The notes under the pieces were generated by a model. The model had not been told where the DNA came from, searched no databases, and saw only the letters and a list, made by a program, of their open reading frames with translations. From Nymphaea colorata (taxonomy: Eukaryota > Streptophyta > Magnoliopsida > Nymphaeales > Nymphaeaceae): a stretch of 64,000 bases of DNA. The position numbers and the translations under genes were made by a program. Positions 1-11,349 of this stretch are shown here, piece after piece (the stretch's first letter is position 1; every line of letters begins with the position of its first letter). The DNA lies in contig NC_045142.1 in assembly GCF_008831285.2 (NCBI RefSeq), positions 4,225,501-4,289,500 of the forward strand, read 5' to 3'.

Positions 1-2865
1 CAATGCTGGGCACTGGCCTATCTCCAAATATTGGAGAGCAGGAAGATGTTGCAGCCCTTTCGGCAGCACGCTTAGCTTAGGGCAATCCACAAACCTCAAT
101 GAGGTAAGGGAATTAAGCTGTTCCAGTTCTTCAGCTAACGTTGTTAGTCCATGACAACTGGTAATCCATAAGGCCTGCAAAGCTGACAGGTGCTCTAGCA
201 CGTTGGAGATTGACCTTAGTTTGGGACACTCACGAATATAGAGTGTTTGCAGTCGCTTGAATATCCCATCCATTCCTATCCATTCTTCCCATTCTTCCAT
301 TGCGCAGAACTCCAGCCTCTCCAGTGATGGAAACCCCTTTGTTGTGCCGTCACCGTAGAACTCATGCCTCACAAATCTTACAGAGTTCGTGCCTGTTACT
401 GACAAATTTTTGAGGAGTGGTAAATTCCCAAGTGTAGGGAGATGAATGCATTGGGCAGCGCCATCAATCACAATTTCTACCAATTTACAGAGCACAGAGC
501 TTCCTAGCCAACTCGGGAAGTTGGGGCCTATGTAATTTGTCATGTCGAGTCTCTCAATGGAAACAGGAGGCTGAAGGGCTTCCAGGATTCCCTCTGCATT
601 TGTTGCCACAGTCGAAGGATATGATTGGTGGCGACTCCATACCAGCTTCAGAGTTACAAGATCACTTTTAGCTGCCAGATTCGCAGCCGCAGCATCCTCC
701 TTACAAGCTACATTCTCAAGGTTTGTTATTTTCAGTCTCTCACTAAGGTTGTTCAACGCGTTCAACTCATTAATATTGTTGCATCCAGTCCCTTCCCCGA
801 CAATAAAGCAATGCAGAGTTTGAAGGCAAGTTAACTGATTGATCCCAGTTGGCAAGTACGTGATTGAGTCGCAATAGTCAAAGAGAAGATGCCGAAGTTG
901 GATCATGTTCCCGAGTGCGTTTGGCAGCTTAAGAAGCTTCTTGCAGAATATAACTTTCAATGTCTGCAAATTGCAGAGCTTGCTAGTGGATTCAGGCAGT
1001 TCTCTGATATGAGTGAGAGAGACATCGAGGTACCTCAGAAGCTTCAGCTCACCTACAGAGTCAGGCAGAGATATGATATCGGTACCTCCTAAATCTAACA
1101 CTCTCAAGAGCTTGCAGTTCTCTATTAGGTTTCGTGCTGCATCCCCAATACGAAGGTTGAAACCGTAAGGACTGTGTAGTTTAGGACTTGCTCCCCAGAA
1201 TACAAGAAAAGTTCTCAAGCTCGCGGCATGGGAAACCGCATCAATAATTGTCTGCAGTTGCTCTTGCTTAACTAATGACAGATGACGAGCTCTTGGAAGA
1301 TCAATTCGAGGCTTACCTGCCTCCCCAACAAAGTAGAAATCTTCTTCAGCAACAGAGCAAGCAAGATCGTGGACAAGACCATGCATCTTACAATCAAGGA
1401 TCTCGCCTCCCACGCCGACATATTCGTCCTGAAAGAAAGAGCGCCACAACAGCTCATTGAAATACTCATTGCCTATGTCCTCCATCTCCCGTCTTCCGTC
1501 AGCAACAATGAAGCCTTCTGCCATCCATAGCTCGATCAACATCTTCCTCTCAATAGGGTAGCCCTTCGGGAAAAGGCAGCAATATGCGAAGCATATCTTG
1601 AGGTGTGACGGTAAATGGTAGTAGCTAAGCCGCAAGGCAGGCAAGATGCGATTCCCGCCATCTGCAGGCAAATTCCAGATCTGGCTATTTTTGACGTACA
1701 ACCACTCTTTTTTGGTTGTTTTCATGCGCAAAAGGCTTCCAAGGCTGTTTGCCGCGAGAGGGACTCCATTGCATTTCTTGACAATATCTCTGCCTATTGA
1801 TTCTAGCTCTGGATCGGCCTGGCCGCCCCCAAATGCCTTTCTTCTGAGTAGGGACCAGCAATCATCCTCGGACAAATTTTTCAACTCATGCACAAAGTTA
1901 GCATTTAGTTTCGTCGAGACAACCACGCTGCGGGTGGTCACCAAAAGCCTACTCCCCTTACCACTGCTTTGGAAAGGAACCACCAAGGCCTCCCATTTTT
2001 CTTGGTTCTTAATCCACACATCATCCAGCACAAGCAAAACTCTCTTACCACTGACGATTTTGCTGACATGGTTCAAATCCTGTACGTTGCAGTTAACGCC
2101 AGACAGTTCTTCTACGATCGCTTTTGTGGTCTTCTGCAGATCAAAATCCGCAGACACGCATATCCACACCTTCAAATCAAAGTGGGCCTTCACTGCATTG
2201 TCGTTGAAGACCAGTTGAGCAAGAGTAGTCTTCCCGAGGCCGCCAATGCCAACGATAGCCACAGTGGCAATTCCCTCATGACCAGAACTGCTTGCCATCT
2301 GAAGACTAGCGTTGCTGCACAGCAATCCTATGACAATTTTTCTGTCAATGTCCCTACCGACCACTTCCAGTTCATTAACCAAGGATGAAGTTGGTAGTGA
2401 TCTCACGTCCCCTTTGAAAGACCCTTCCCTGAAATCAAACAGATCTTTCGCTTTTTTGATCTCTTCCATCTTCTTCATCAAATTCTCTACTCGTATAGAT
2501 ATATCACGCCGGAACTTGACATCTTGGAAAGAGGTGGGATTTCGGAAGCAGTAGGAGGGATTTGGAAAGAAACCACACAACTTGCCTTTGGTATCGTCAT
2601 GGTCCCTCGATATGAGGCCCTTGGCGATGCATTCATCAATTATGTCCTCTGCATCGTATGCCAGACCTTTGAGCATCCGCAGCCAGTTTCTCACACCCTT
2701 CTCAATGACTTGCTGCTGTTCAGCATCATCAAGTGCTGGCCTGATCAGAGTCAGCGTTGTGGACAGACTCTCCACTAGCCCTCTGGCTCCAAGCACCAAT
2801 TTGATCTCATCTTGGGCAAGTGTGGTGAAGCCGTCTATGACCTTGGAAAGAATGAAGTCCACCAT
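1..2865 (-). CDS. Coiled-coil NLR (CNL) disease-resistance-like protein, 3' end beyond window
   Basis: Intracellular immune receptor of the RGA/RPP13-like CNL group; the family senses pathogen effectors and switches by ADP/ATP exchange in the NB-ARC domain. Reading the complement from ATG at 2865 gives 955 uninterrupted codons to the left edge, with no stop or frameshift seen. The start is fixed by an in-frame TAA about 26 codons upstream, after which no earlier ATG occurs. N-terminal coiled-coil (Rx-type) domain about 1-150 with AEDIIDE at 72-78; P-loop GIGGLGKTT 206-214; kinase-2 LVLDDVW ending at 284; GVPLAA; CFAYC at 425-429; then MHG at 494-496 where the family has MHD; LRRs from about 540 onward. 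Compared with the paralogue at 16167-19517 it lacks four residues between RNBS-A and kinase-2 and is otherwise collinear. No intron is seen. Length and frame suggest a functional gene, but its C-terminus is not visible. Confidence 0.93.
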   Translation of the reverse strand, partial: MVDFILSKVIDGFTTLAQDEIKLVLGARGLVESLSTTLTLIRPALDDAEQQQVIEKGVRNWLRMLKGLAYDAEDIIDECIAKGLISRDHDDTKGKLCGFFPNPSYCFRNPTSFQDVKFRRDISIRVENLMKKMEEIKKAKDLFDFREGSFKGDVRSLPTSSLVNELEVVGRDIDRKIVIGLLCSNASLQMASSSGHEGIATVAIVGIGGLGKTTLAQLVFNDNAVKAHFDLKVWICVSADFDLQKTTKAIVEELSGVNCNVQDLNHVSKIVSGKRVLLVLDDVWIKNQEKWEALVVPFQSSGKGSRLLVTTRSVVVSTKLNANFVHELKNLSEDDCWSLLRRKAFGGGQADPELESIGRDIVKKCNGVPLAANSLGSLLRMKTTKKEWLYVKNSQIWNLPADGGNRILPALRLSYYHLPSHLKICFAYCCLFPKGYPIERKMLIELWMAEGFIVADGRREMEDIGNEYFNELLWRSFFQDEYVGVGGEILDCKMHGLVHDLACSVAEEDFYFVGEAGKPRIDLPRARHLSLVKQEQLQTIIDAVSHAASLRTFLVFWGASPKLHSPYGFNLRIGDAARNLIENCKLLRVLDLGGTDIISLPDSVGELKLLRYLDVSLTHIRELPESTSKLCNLQTLKVIFCKKLLKLPNALGNMIQLRHLLFDYCDSITYLPTGINQLTCLQTLHCFIVGEGTGCNNINELNALNNLSERLKITNLENVACKEDAAAANLAAKSDLVTLKLVWSRHQSYPSTVATNAEGILEALQPPVSIERLDMTNYIGPNFPSWLGSSVLCKLVEIVIDGAAQCIHLPTLGNLPLLKNLSVTGTNSVRFVRHEFYGDGTTKGFPSLERLEFCAMEEWEEWIGMDGIFKRLQTLYIRECPKLRSISNVLEHLSALQALWITSCHGLTTLAEELEQLNSLTSLRFVDCPKLSVLPKGLQHLPALQYLEIGQCPAL

Positions 2866-3095
2866 GACCGCGAAGGGAAAGGAGATTGATTTGGAGGATA
2901 GCTTCACAAGAGCAGGGGAAGGCAACTTGGTGTTTGCCCCTTAACTCGTGAAACCCGGGCTCTATGAGTTGGGAAAGGGAAGGGGAGAAGCAAAAGATCG
3001 AGATGCTGCTACCGGTGACCTCGAAGGTGGGTTTTGGCGATGATGGTATTACTCGCAAAAACCGCAGAATCTCAGAGGGCGGGCCAGCAAACACT
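2866..3095 (-). promoter_or_regulatory. 5' leader region of the left NLR
   Basis: The complement just upstream of the ATG at 2865 is similar to the leader of the second NLR (about 19518-19700), including a shared stretch around CTCGTGAAA and the GCTGCTACYGGTGA region. In this copy the frame upstream of the ATG is closed by TAA, so the region is untranslated. Similarity between the two leaders stops near 3095/19700. Beyond that the two genes have unrelated upstream DNA. Confidence 0.5.
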
Positions 3096-3954
3096 GCTGA
3101 AACGCAGGCGATTTGAAGTACCAGCTAGTTTGCAGCCCAGATAGCACCAATAAAAAATATTAGTTTAAAGAAATCTGGACTTGGTTGCTTAACAAGTTTT
3201 TGAAACCTTATTTGATCTGTATGTTTAGGTGACAAAGATTAAAAAAAAAAAAAATTGCCTGTAAGGGCAGGCAATTCGCTCCTCTTCAAAAACGTCGACT
3301 CCTTTGTTCTATCAGCCGACATTTTTTTTTTTGAATTTTTATTTTTCTGAAAATGCATTAGAAATTTATTTGTATCTTTTTCAAATTTTTTCAGCATTTT
3401 CGTGGGCAGTCTTTGAATTTTGTTGCATTTGTTTATTTATTTTTGAAACAACGCAATAAAGCATAATTTTAAGCATACCATTTTAAGCTCAACCCCGTCG
3501 ACATGAGAGGACATATTCACATCTTTTTATATTGAACATTTCATAGATTCAAAATTTTTCATATTCTACTTTTTCTTTATAGGGGATTTTGCCTTTACAG
3601 GGGAGGGTTCTCCCATTTAATTGAAGGGGCATTTTAGTCATTTTATCCTTAATTCATTGTCTCCATAGCCCGCTCCCACACAAAATTTTGATACAAGCAA
3701 CATTGAGTTTCACCCAACAAAATTTTCGATTTGGCCTTTCCATCCTAGAAGAAGGAACCAGAAACCTTTTTGACCAAATGAAACAATATGTCCAAGGAAG
3801 AGAAACCATTCATTCAACCCACATCTTGTCAACTGGTACAGTTCACATCTAAATATTCAAATTGATATGTGCAAGATCAATCACTCAGATGCCGCCTGGT
3901 TTTTCATATGAGTTGAATTAAAATTTTTAGATTTTGATTAGAGCTGGAGGTACC
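3096..3954. other. Non-coding spacer upstream of the left NLR
   Basis: AT-rich DNA with poly-A and poly-T tracts and no supported gene. It holds a perfect 8-bp inverted repeat (3254-3261 and 3268-3275, six-base loop) beside an A tract. It lies between the NLR leader and the first cassette copy and has no counterpart upstream of the second NLR, so it is probably inserted or replaced DNA. Confidence 0.5.
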
Positions 3955-4171
3955 ATTTTACAATTTTTTTAAATAAAATAAATGAAATTTTTTAAAATTT
4001 ACATGTAAATTAAAAAAAAAAACCATTTTTGAGGTGGGGTCAAGACCCATGCCCACCCATGCTCCGCCCCTTATGCCAGGTGCTGGGCGTCATCTTATAT
4101 TCAATGCCAATTCTCTAACAAGATTCCAAAATTTCTACATCAATGAGAACTGTTTGTGTAAGTTTGAACAC

Positions 4172-4198
4172 TCGCTCTCTCTCTCTCTCTCTCTCTCC
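4172..4198. repeat. (CT)n microsatellite
   Basis: A run of CT dinucleotides inside cassette copy A; a matching CT tract lies at the same place in copy B (7704-7728). Confidence 0.9.
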
Positions 4199-5519
4199 CT
4201 CTCCAGCAGGCAAGACATGATGGTGCCACAGGAAGCTCCAGCTCTGTCCATCCTCTCGGCATAATTCAACTGAGGCAGTGATGGTGATGTGTTGAGCCTC
4301 TTAAACGATGACAGCAGTCTGCACACCATCTGCACTGTAAAGAAAGCAGGATGCAACGATGCCTTAAATGGTGTCCCTCCCATCGATTTTCAGTTTACAA
4401 CGTAGAAGGCAAGCTTGACTCGTTTAATTCCTTTATATTAAACATGTCTAGTTTCCTTTTACTTGATTAGCTTGTTTAATTGTCACTTGTTTAACTATTC
4501 TCTCATTATAATTCAACATAACATTTGATATGTAGTCGAGTTTAAACAAATCGAGTTCTAACATTTCAAACATACATTTGAATTCGAGCTTAACTCATTT
4601 ATAAACAAGTTGAGTTCGCGTTGAGTTTTGATCAGCAAGTTTGAGTAGAGATGGAGCTGGCTCCGCATGCTGTGCAGCCCTATGCATGAGTTTTATGTTG
4701 TCTACAGGGTTGTATAATCCAAAACTAGACAACAAACTTGATGAAATCTGACAATAATAGTTAAATAGTACTGATATTAAACTTTCTATTCCAATTTTTA
4801 GCCACCTGTTATATGTCAATATTTTATGTGGATTTGACACCGAAAAACGCCAAGTAAATTATTGCATATAATATAGGAGAAAACTATGGATGACACGTTT
4901 TTGCATTTATTTGTGGATGACACGTTTTTGCATTTATTTTGCATTGGCTCCATCAATTTCGACCATGTGCTTATGTTGATTGGTTGCTCTACAATCCGTG
5001 ACATACCTTGATAGTTGTGCCCATGTGCTGGCCTTGCTTGAAGTATTGGCAGGTAGTCTACTGCTTAGTATTGCTTTTGTAAGTGATTGTGTGGCATGAA
5101 CTCAAAGCTCATACAACAAACATTGTTACTGTTTTATGAATCTGTTACAAAATATTAATCAGATTCATGAAATACTTGCATATATATCATTTTTCTGAGA
5201 CAAATTCGTGAGAATGTATTACTGTTACGAAACGGCCCTTATGGCCAAACATTTCTTTGTGTATAATAAATGTTCACAACGTATTAGGTGGCACAAAGTT
5301 TGGAAATCTCTAAAAAATCTTGGATAGGAGCGTATGGTGTCTCCTGGTCCCTCAACATAGGTGCCATGAAGAGAACATAGGTGCCATGAAGAGATTTCAG
5401 ATGGTGTCTATCGTTTGACCATTTGCTGCACGGACAAAATGAAATATCTTAAGAAGCCTAACGTGCTAAAATAGATCACATGTTGAATACTTATTTTATT
5501 ATTCTTGTGTGCTGTACCA

Positions 5520-5960
5520 GCGTTTTTTTTATTGTAGCTCCACATGATTTGGCCTTTGAATCTACACTAACTTTAAAATTTTTTGAAAAAAGATCTTCTC
5601 AAAATTAATGGTAGAAAACGTGCCCTTTTTCTTAACAATTAATTGAGGAGGATACAATTATGTGCATGTGAAGTCTTCATCTGTGCCGTTTCTTGTGGAA
5701 GATTAATATTATAAATAGGTTACCTGTGTTGTTCAGTCATCTGCCCATAAACTTTGGCATTTTCTTTTCATGTGGGCCATAGACTTAGACTTATTTCACT
5801 TGCTTAGCTAAAATAATTGGGACTTATTATATTTCGTTCACAAAGTAACCTTGTCATTTCTCTTGGCATCTTCAAATCAGTTGCTAGGTCCTTTCAGATT
5901 CTGGAAAATGAAGGCTTCTTTTACAGGCTTGTTGAGACAAGACTGTAATTGTGTTTTCTT
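5520..5960 (+). promoter_or_regulatory. Promoter-like block shared with the region upstream of the second NLR
   Basis: This block aligns in the same orientation with 8740-9110 (copy B), partly with 10650-10880 (copy C), and with 19741-20045 just upstream of the second NLR. It contains a plus-strand TATAAATA at 5710-5717, kept as CATAAATA at 19932-19939 and decayed in copy B. The TATA faces away from the minus-strand NLR, so the block may be a divergent promoter or simply co-duplicated upstream DNA. Confidence 0.4.
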
Positions 5961-6044
5961 CAATTCATGCTTCTCTTCAAGGGGGAAGAGAGGGAGAGAG
6001 TGATACCGAGAGAGAGATACAGAGGAAATGGGGAGAGGTCCAAA

Positions 6045-6087
6045 ACTAGAGAGAGAGAGAGAAAGAGACTGAGGGAGAGAGAGAGAG
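6045..6087. repeat. (GA)n microsatellite
   Basis: Interrupted GA repeats; GA tracts in a similar position occur in cassette copy B at about 9165-9187 and 9233-9246. Confidence 0.85.
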
Positions 6088-6639
6088 GTGAATATATCTC
6101 CATTGATTTTTAGTTATAAATGTTGGGGGAGGGCTACTAAAAAAAAGAAGCTGAAGCTTTTCTCCCTCTAAAAGTTGAAGCCTTTCTCCCTCTTTTTTTT
6201 TTTTTCCCTTAGGAATAAGTTGGAACATGAGTGAAGATCATTACAACTATGAGTCGAAAGTATACCCATCAATTAGAGTGTTACACATATATTGTTTGAG
6301 TGTAAAAAGTAGCACTACATATAAATTGAACTAATTGAACTAATGAAAGTGCTTTCAGTGGTTCTAACCAACTATGCTATACCCCTTAAAGCAATTGATA
6401 AACATGAGCAACGACGGAACCTAATTTTATGCGCTATATTGGTGCATGAGTTTTCGTGCTTTAATATGGTTAATGACTAAAATACCCTTAGTTTACACTA
6501 AAAAAACTTTTTTATAAAGACAAAAATAAAAATAAAAAGACTATAAAAGACATTTTTTAAGAAATTACCAACATATCATTCTCTTCTTTACTGTGCTCCA
6601 TATGCACGACACACATAACTTTCTCTCAAGAATGAGAAA

Positions 6640-6750
6640 AAGAAATGGATATAAATATGAGCCAGTCGCCTATCTTTAAACTATTGAGTACGGAAAACAA
6701 AGTGAGCAGTGAGAGCTTGTCATGAAGCAATAACACAAGAATTTGTAAAG
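6640..6750 (+). promoter_or_regulatory. TATA-bearing module, copy A
   Basis: Perfect plus-strand TATAAATA at 6650-6657, followed by a conserved CAGTCGCCTATCTTTAAAC stretch and a conserved ATGAAGCAAT. Equivalent modules occur at 9950-10060 and 11350-11460. In this copy the reading frame after the module is degraded. Confidence 0.35.
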
Positions 6751-7703
6751 GTGTTCACAAATTTATCAATTGCTTTCCGCAGTTTGGGCATTAGATTTCA
6801 CAGTTGCAGTGGCAAATTAATAAACATTCAGAAGATAAAAAATGAGACATGATTCCAGAAGGCCCTTTCATTTCATGGTATGAGAATCCCTTTCCAAAGG
6901 ATTCCTTTTTTATCAACTACATGAAACAAATAACTATCTAAAAAGGAGCAAGTACTCACCCAAATTATAGAAGTGAAGAATGAGGTCTATATTTTTCAAT
7001 TTATTTTTTTCTAAATAAAATTGATTTTTTAAAAAATTATTTTCAACCGATTCATATCAGATGAATCGCTAAATCGGCTGACTGACCAAATTGACAGCCT
7101 TGAACCAATTACGCAACAAGTTTAATAATGGTAATGGCCCTATGCTTAATTGCCTCAAAATTATTTGACACTCAAAATCTTTATAACGATGTTTTGCCTA
7201 GGTAAGATTCATAATACAAAAACAAATTAACAAAGTTGCTTCATTTACTCAATTATTAATAAAAAAATTGTACCCATTTGTCTAATTAATAAAATAAATG
7301 GTTTTGTGTGTCATGCAATCTTAACTAAGAGATCATTGAAGCAAGCTTCCTTACATAAACATCTAGAAAAAGGAAAATGGTTTGTAGAATTTTTCTATAA
7401 AATAAAATAAATGCATTTTTTCAAATAAATGCATTTTCTATTAAAATTTTTCTATAAAATAAATGCATTTTTTCAAAATTTACATGTAAATTAAAAAAAA
7501 AAAAAAAAAACCATTTTTGAGGTGGGATCAAGTCCCATACCGGCCCCAGCTCTGCCCCTTATGCCGCCAGGTGCTGGGCGTCATCTTTATATTCAATGCC
7601 AATTCTTTAACAATCAGTTAAAGAAAAATGGAAATAAAGATAAAATCTGCTAATCAAGATTCCATAATTTCTACATGAATGAGAACTGTTTCTCAAAGTT
7701 TGA

Positions 7704-7728
7704 ACTCTCTCTCTCTCTCTCTCTCTCT
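7704..7728. repeat. (CT)n microsatellite
   Basis: CT run in cassette copy B at the position equivalent to 4172-4198 in copy A. Confidence 0.9.
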
Positions 7729-9441
7729 AGCAGGCAAGACATGATGGTGCCACAGGAAGCTCCAGCTCTGTCCGTCCTCTCGACATAATTCAATCGAGGC
7801 AGTGATGGTGATCTTAAACGATGACTGCAGTCTGCACACCACCTGCACTGTAAAGAAAGCTGGAAGCAACGATGGCTTAAATGGTGTATGTCCCATCGAT
7901 TCTCAGGTTTGGATGAAAGCGAGATAAATACATGCATTGAGAAACCACTTCCATTATAACAGGCTTGAGCTCGACTGGATAATAATACAATACAACGTCT
8001 GAAGGCAAACTTGACTCGTTTAACTCTTTTGTATTAAACATGTCCAGTGTCCTTTAACTTGTTTTACTTGATTAACTCATAGTTGTCAGTTGTTTAACTA
8101 TTCTTTCTTTACAATTCATTCAACATGTATTGCTAAGTCAAGTTTAAATAAGTAGAGTTCTAACATTTTGAGCATACATTTGAACTCGAACTCGACTCAT
8201 TTATAAACAAGTTGAGTTCGTGTTGAGTTTTGATAAGCAAGTTTGAGTAGATATGAAGCTGGCTCCGCATGCTGTGCAGCAGCACTATGCATGAGTTTTA
8301 AATTGTCTACAAGATTATATAGTCCTAAACTAGCCAACAAACTAGCTGAAATCTGACAATAATATTTAAATGGTACTGATATTAAACTTTGGATTCCAAC
8401 TTTTAGCCACCTGTTATATGTCAATATTTTATGTGGATTTGACACCGGAAAATGCCAAGTAAATTATTGCATATAGTATAGGAGAAAACGGTGGATAACA
8501 AGTTTTTGCATTTATTTTGCATGTGCTTATGTTGATTGGCTGCTCTACAATCCGTGGCATGCCTTGATAGTTGTGCCCACATGTTTTGCTATTGGTAAAA
8601 GTTGACTTACATTAACAAATTCTAAAGGTAAATGCATAAAAAAAAAGCTGGCCTTGCTTAAAGTATTGGCAGGTGGTCTATTGCTTAGTATTGCTTATCA
8701 CATGTTGAATACTTATTTTATAATGCTTGTGTGTTATATCTGGGTTTTTTTTATTGTAGCTCAACATGATTTGGCCTTTGAATCTACACTGACTATAAAT
8801 TTTTTTTGAAAAAAGACCTTCTCAAAATCAATGGTAGAAAACATACAACTTTTTTTAACAATTAATTCAGGAGGATAAGCTTATGAGCATGTGAAGTCTT
8901 CATCTGTGCCGTTTCTTGTTGGAGATTAATATTATAGGGAGGTTGCTTGTGTTGTTTAGTCTAACTATCCACAAACTTTGCTCTTTTCTTTTCCTGCGGG
9001 CAGCGGACTTGGGACTCCTTATATTTTGTTCACAAAGTGACCTTTTCCTTTCTTTGGGCACCTGCAAATCAGTTGCTAGGTTCTCTCTGATTCTGAAAAA
9101 TGAAGCTGTGAATTAATCTGTAGGTCTACTGAGACAAAGAGCGTCATTTCATGCTTCTCTTCATGGAGAGAGAGAGAGAGAGAGAGACAGGTCTGAAACC
9201 AGAATTGTATTGACAAAATACAGAGAATAGGAAGAGAGAGAGAGAGGTGAACGTACCTACATGGTGTTTTAGTCTTGTATCAAATAAATAAGCTGAAAGC
9301 TTTTTCTTCCTTTTTATTTTCATGTTCTTGGGATCTAGGACTATTTTGGAACCGGGGTAGAGAGATTACACCTAAAGTGTCACACATACACCTTCTTGCA
9401 TTATAATAAAGTAACATTATGAAAATTGAACTGATGAATGT

Positions 9442-9869
9442 ATTTTCATTAGGGATGTCAACGGATCGGATTCGGATCGAATACATCTTTAACCATATCC
9501 GCTTTTTCGGATATTCATATATTCGGATTCAGATTCGAATTTGAATATAGCAAAGTCATATCCGAATCCGATCCGAATTCGATTTTTATATTTATATCGG
9601 AATCCAAATTTTAGACCGGATTTTGCCATTTTTCAAGTATTAAATAGAGGATATTTGTTTAAAAATGAATCCGATCCGAATCCGTATCCGAATCTAATCC
9701 GATATTCATGTATATCCGAATCCGAATCCGATCGGATGTCATTTATTAAATCTGAATCCGATCCGATTTCTTAATCGGATATTAAATTTTTATCCATATC
9801 CGATTTTTTCACATAGGATCGATCGAATATCCGATTCAAATCAGATATATTGACATCCCTAATTTTCAT
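9442..9869. mobile_element. hAT-like MITE with 8-bp target duplication
   Basis: The element proper is 9450-9861 (412 bp). Its ends are inverted repeats TAGGGATGTCAA and TTGACATCCCTA, and it is flanked by an identical 8-bp duplication ATTTTCAT (9442-9449 and 9862-9869). TAGGG termini with 8-bp duplications are typical of the hAT superfamily. The interior is a dense array of GGATCGGATTCGGAT-like words and encodes no transposase, so it is non-autonomous. Degraded relatives lie at 13541-13553, 20398-20640, 43654-43750 and 55030-55425. Confidence 0.9.
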
Positions 9870-9899
9870 TGACTCACTGATTAGTTATGTTGTGCCCCT

Positions 9900-9926
9900 G
9901 AAAAAAAAAAAAAAAAAAAAAAAAAA
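9900..9926. repeat. Poly-A tract
   Basis: About 27 consecutive A just to the right of the MITE. Confidence 0.9.
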
Positions 9927-9949
9927 GTGATGAACGAACGCCGATTATA

Positions 9950-10060
9950 AAATGGTTTATAAATATGTGCCTTCGGTCGCCTATCTTTAAACCCACGAGT
10001 ACGAAAACAAAGTGAGCAGTGAGAGCCGGTCCCAGCGCCCTGATGAAGCAATGCTGCAAG
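9950..10060 (+). promoter_or_regulatory. TATA-bearing module, copy B
   Basis: TATAAATA at 9958-9965 followed by the same TCGCCTATCTTTAAAC stretch as in copies A and C, then ATGAAGCAAT near 10043. The frame after it runs only a few codons. Confidence 0.35.
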
Positions 10061-11349
10061 AATTTATGAAGGGGGTTACGGTGGATAAGCTCCATAAATT
10101 TCGACCATGCTCATTTATGTGAATTGGTTTCTCTAACATGTCTGGATAATTGTGCCACAGGTAAAAGTTGACTTACAATTTGCAAAATTGCATAAAAAAA
10201 AAAGGCCGGCCTTGCTTGAACTATTGGCTTGTGGTCTAATGCTTAGCATTGCTTTGATAATCGTTATAGAGAGTAAAAATATTGTTACTGTTTCATGAAT
10301 CTGTCACAAAATATTAAGCAAATTCATGAAATACTTGTTACAGTAACAATATATATATTACAGTTACCAAACAACTCTTATGGGCACACTTTTTTTTTTG
10401 TGTATAATAAATGTTCACAAGGTATTGGGTGGCATAAAGTTTGGGGATCTCTAAAAAATTTTGGATAAGAGTGCATGGTGTCTCATCGAGACTTAAAAAT
10501 AGATGCCGTGGAGAGTTGGTGTACCATTTCATATGGTGCCTATTGTTTAACAATTTGCTGCACCGGCAAAATGAAATATCTTAAGAAGCCTAGCGTGCCA
10601 AATAAATCACATGTTGAAAACATATTTTATTATGGTTGGGTGCAATACCAGGGTTTTTTTTTTATTGTAACTCAACATGATTTGGCCTTTGAATATACAC
10701 TGACTACAAAATTAATTCAGGAGGATAGAATTATTTAGCGTGCTAAAATAGATCATATGTTCACGACATATTTTATTATGCTTGTGTGCCATACCAGGGT
10801 TTCTTTATTGTAGCTCAACATGATTTGGCCTTTGAATCTACGGAGACTCTAAAATTGATTCAGGAGGATACAATTTCATTGATTTTTAGTTGTAAACGGG
10901 GGAGGTGAACATATCTTCATTGATTTTTAGTTGGAAACTGAGTCAAGATCATTACAATCATAAGTCGAAATATACCCATAAATTAGAGTGTCTGAGTGTA
11001 AAAAATAGCACTAAATAAATTGAACTAATGAAAGTGCTTTTCACTGGTGTGCCAATCTAACCAGTTATATGAATCAATTTATAAACATGAGGAACGACGA
11101 GCATAGTCATGTGAGCTATATTGGTGCACAAATTTTCATGCTCAATTTGATTAATGACTAAAATACCTTTAGTTCACACTTAAAAAACTTTTTGCAATGA
11201 AGACAAAAATAAAATAAAAAGTAAAAAGATTATAAAAGACATTTGTTTTTAAGAAGTTACCAAAATGTCATTCCCTGTGCACCATATGCAGGGCGCACAC
11301 AACTTTTCTCTCGAAAAGGACGGCTGCCGACTGCATATTATAAGAAAGA

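Larger units (their letters stand above)
3955..7390. repeat. Intergenic cassette, copy A (about 3.4 kb)
   Basis: First and most complete of three tandem copies. Order: AT-rich transposon-like end (3955-4080); CT microsatellite (about 4172-4198); a conserved segment around 4205-4390; a CTCGACTC-rich repeat (4400-4690); a segment matched at 8390-8470; a segment around 5090-5500; a block resembling the region upstream of the second NLR (5520-5960); GA tracts (5990-6090); and a TATA-bearing module (6640-6750) followed by a tail to 7370. Two short tandem duplications are private to this copy: about 28 bp at 4890-4940 and 20 bp at 5356-5395. No intact ORF is conserved between copies, so the short ORFs here are not called. 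Confidence 0.75.
7440..10090. repeat. Intergenic cassette, copy B
   Basis: Second tandem copy. 7440-8700 matches 3955-5070; 8740-9110 matches the promoter-like block; 9120-9440 matches the GA-rich and following part; 9862-10090 matches 6350-6740. It lacks the tail found at 6745-7370. A 412-bp hAT-like miniature element (9450-9861) interrupts it and is absent from copies A and C. At about 10095 the sequence jumps directly into material matching 4948 of copy A, marking the start of copy C. Confidence 0.75.

Noticed and set aside
2807-3094. 95-codon minus-strand ORF at the left NLR start
   Set aside because: It is out of frame with the NLR and overlaps its leader and first codons; nothing supports translation.
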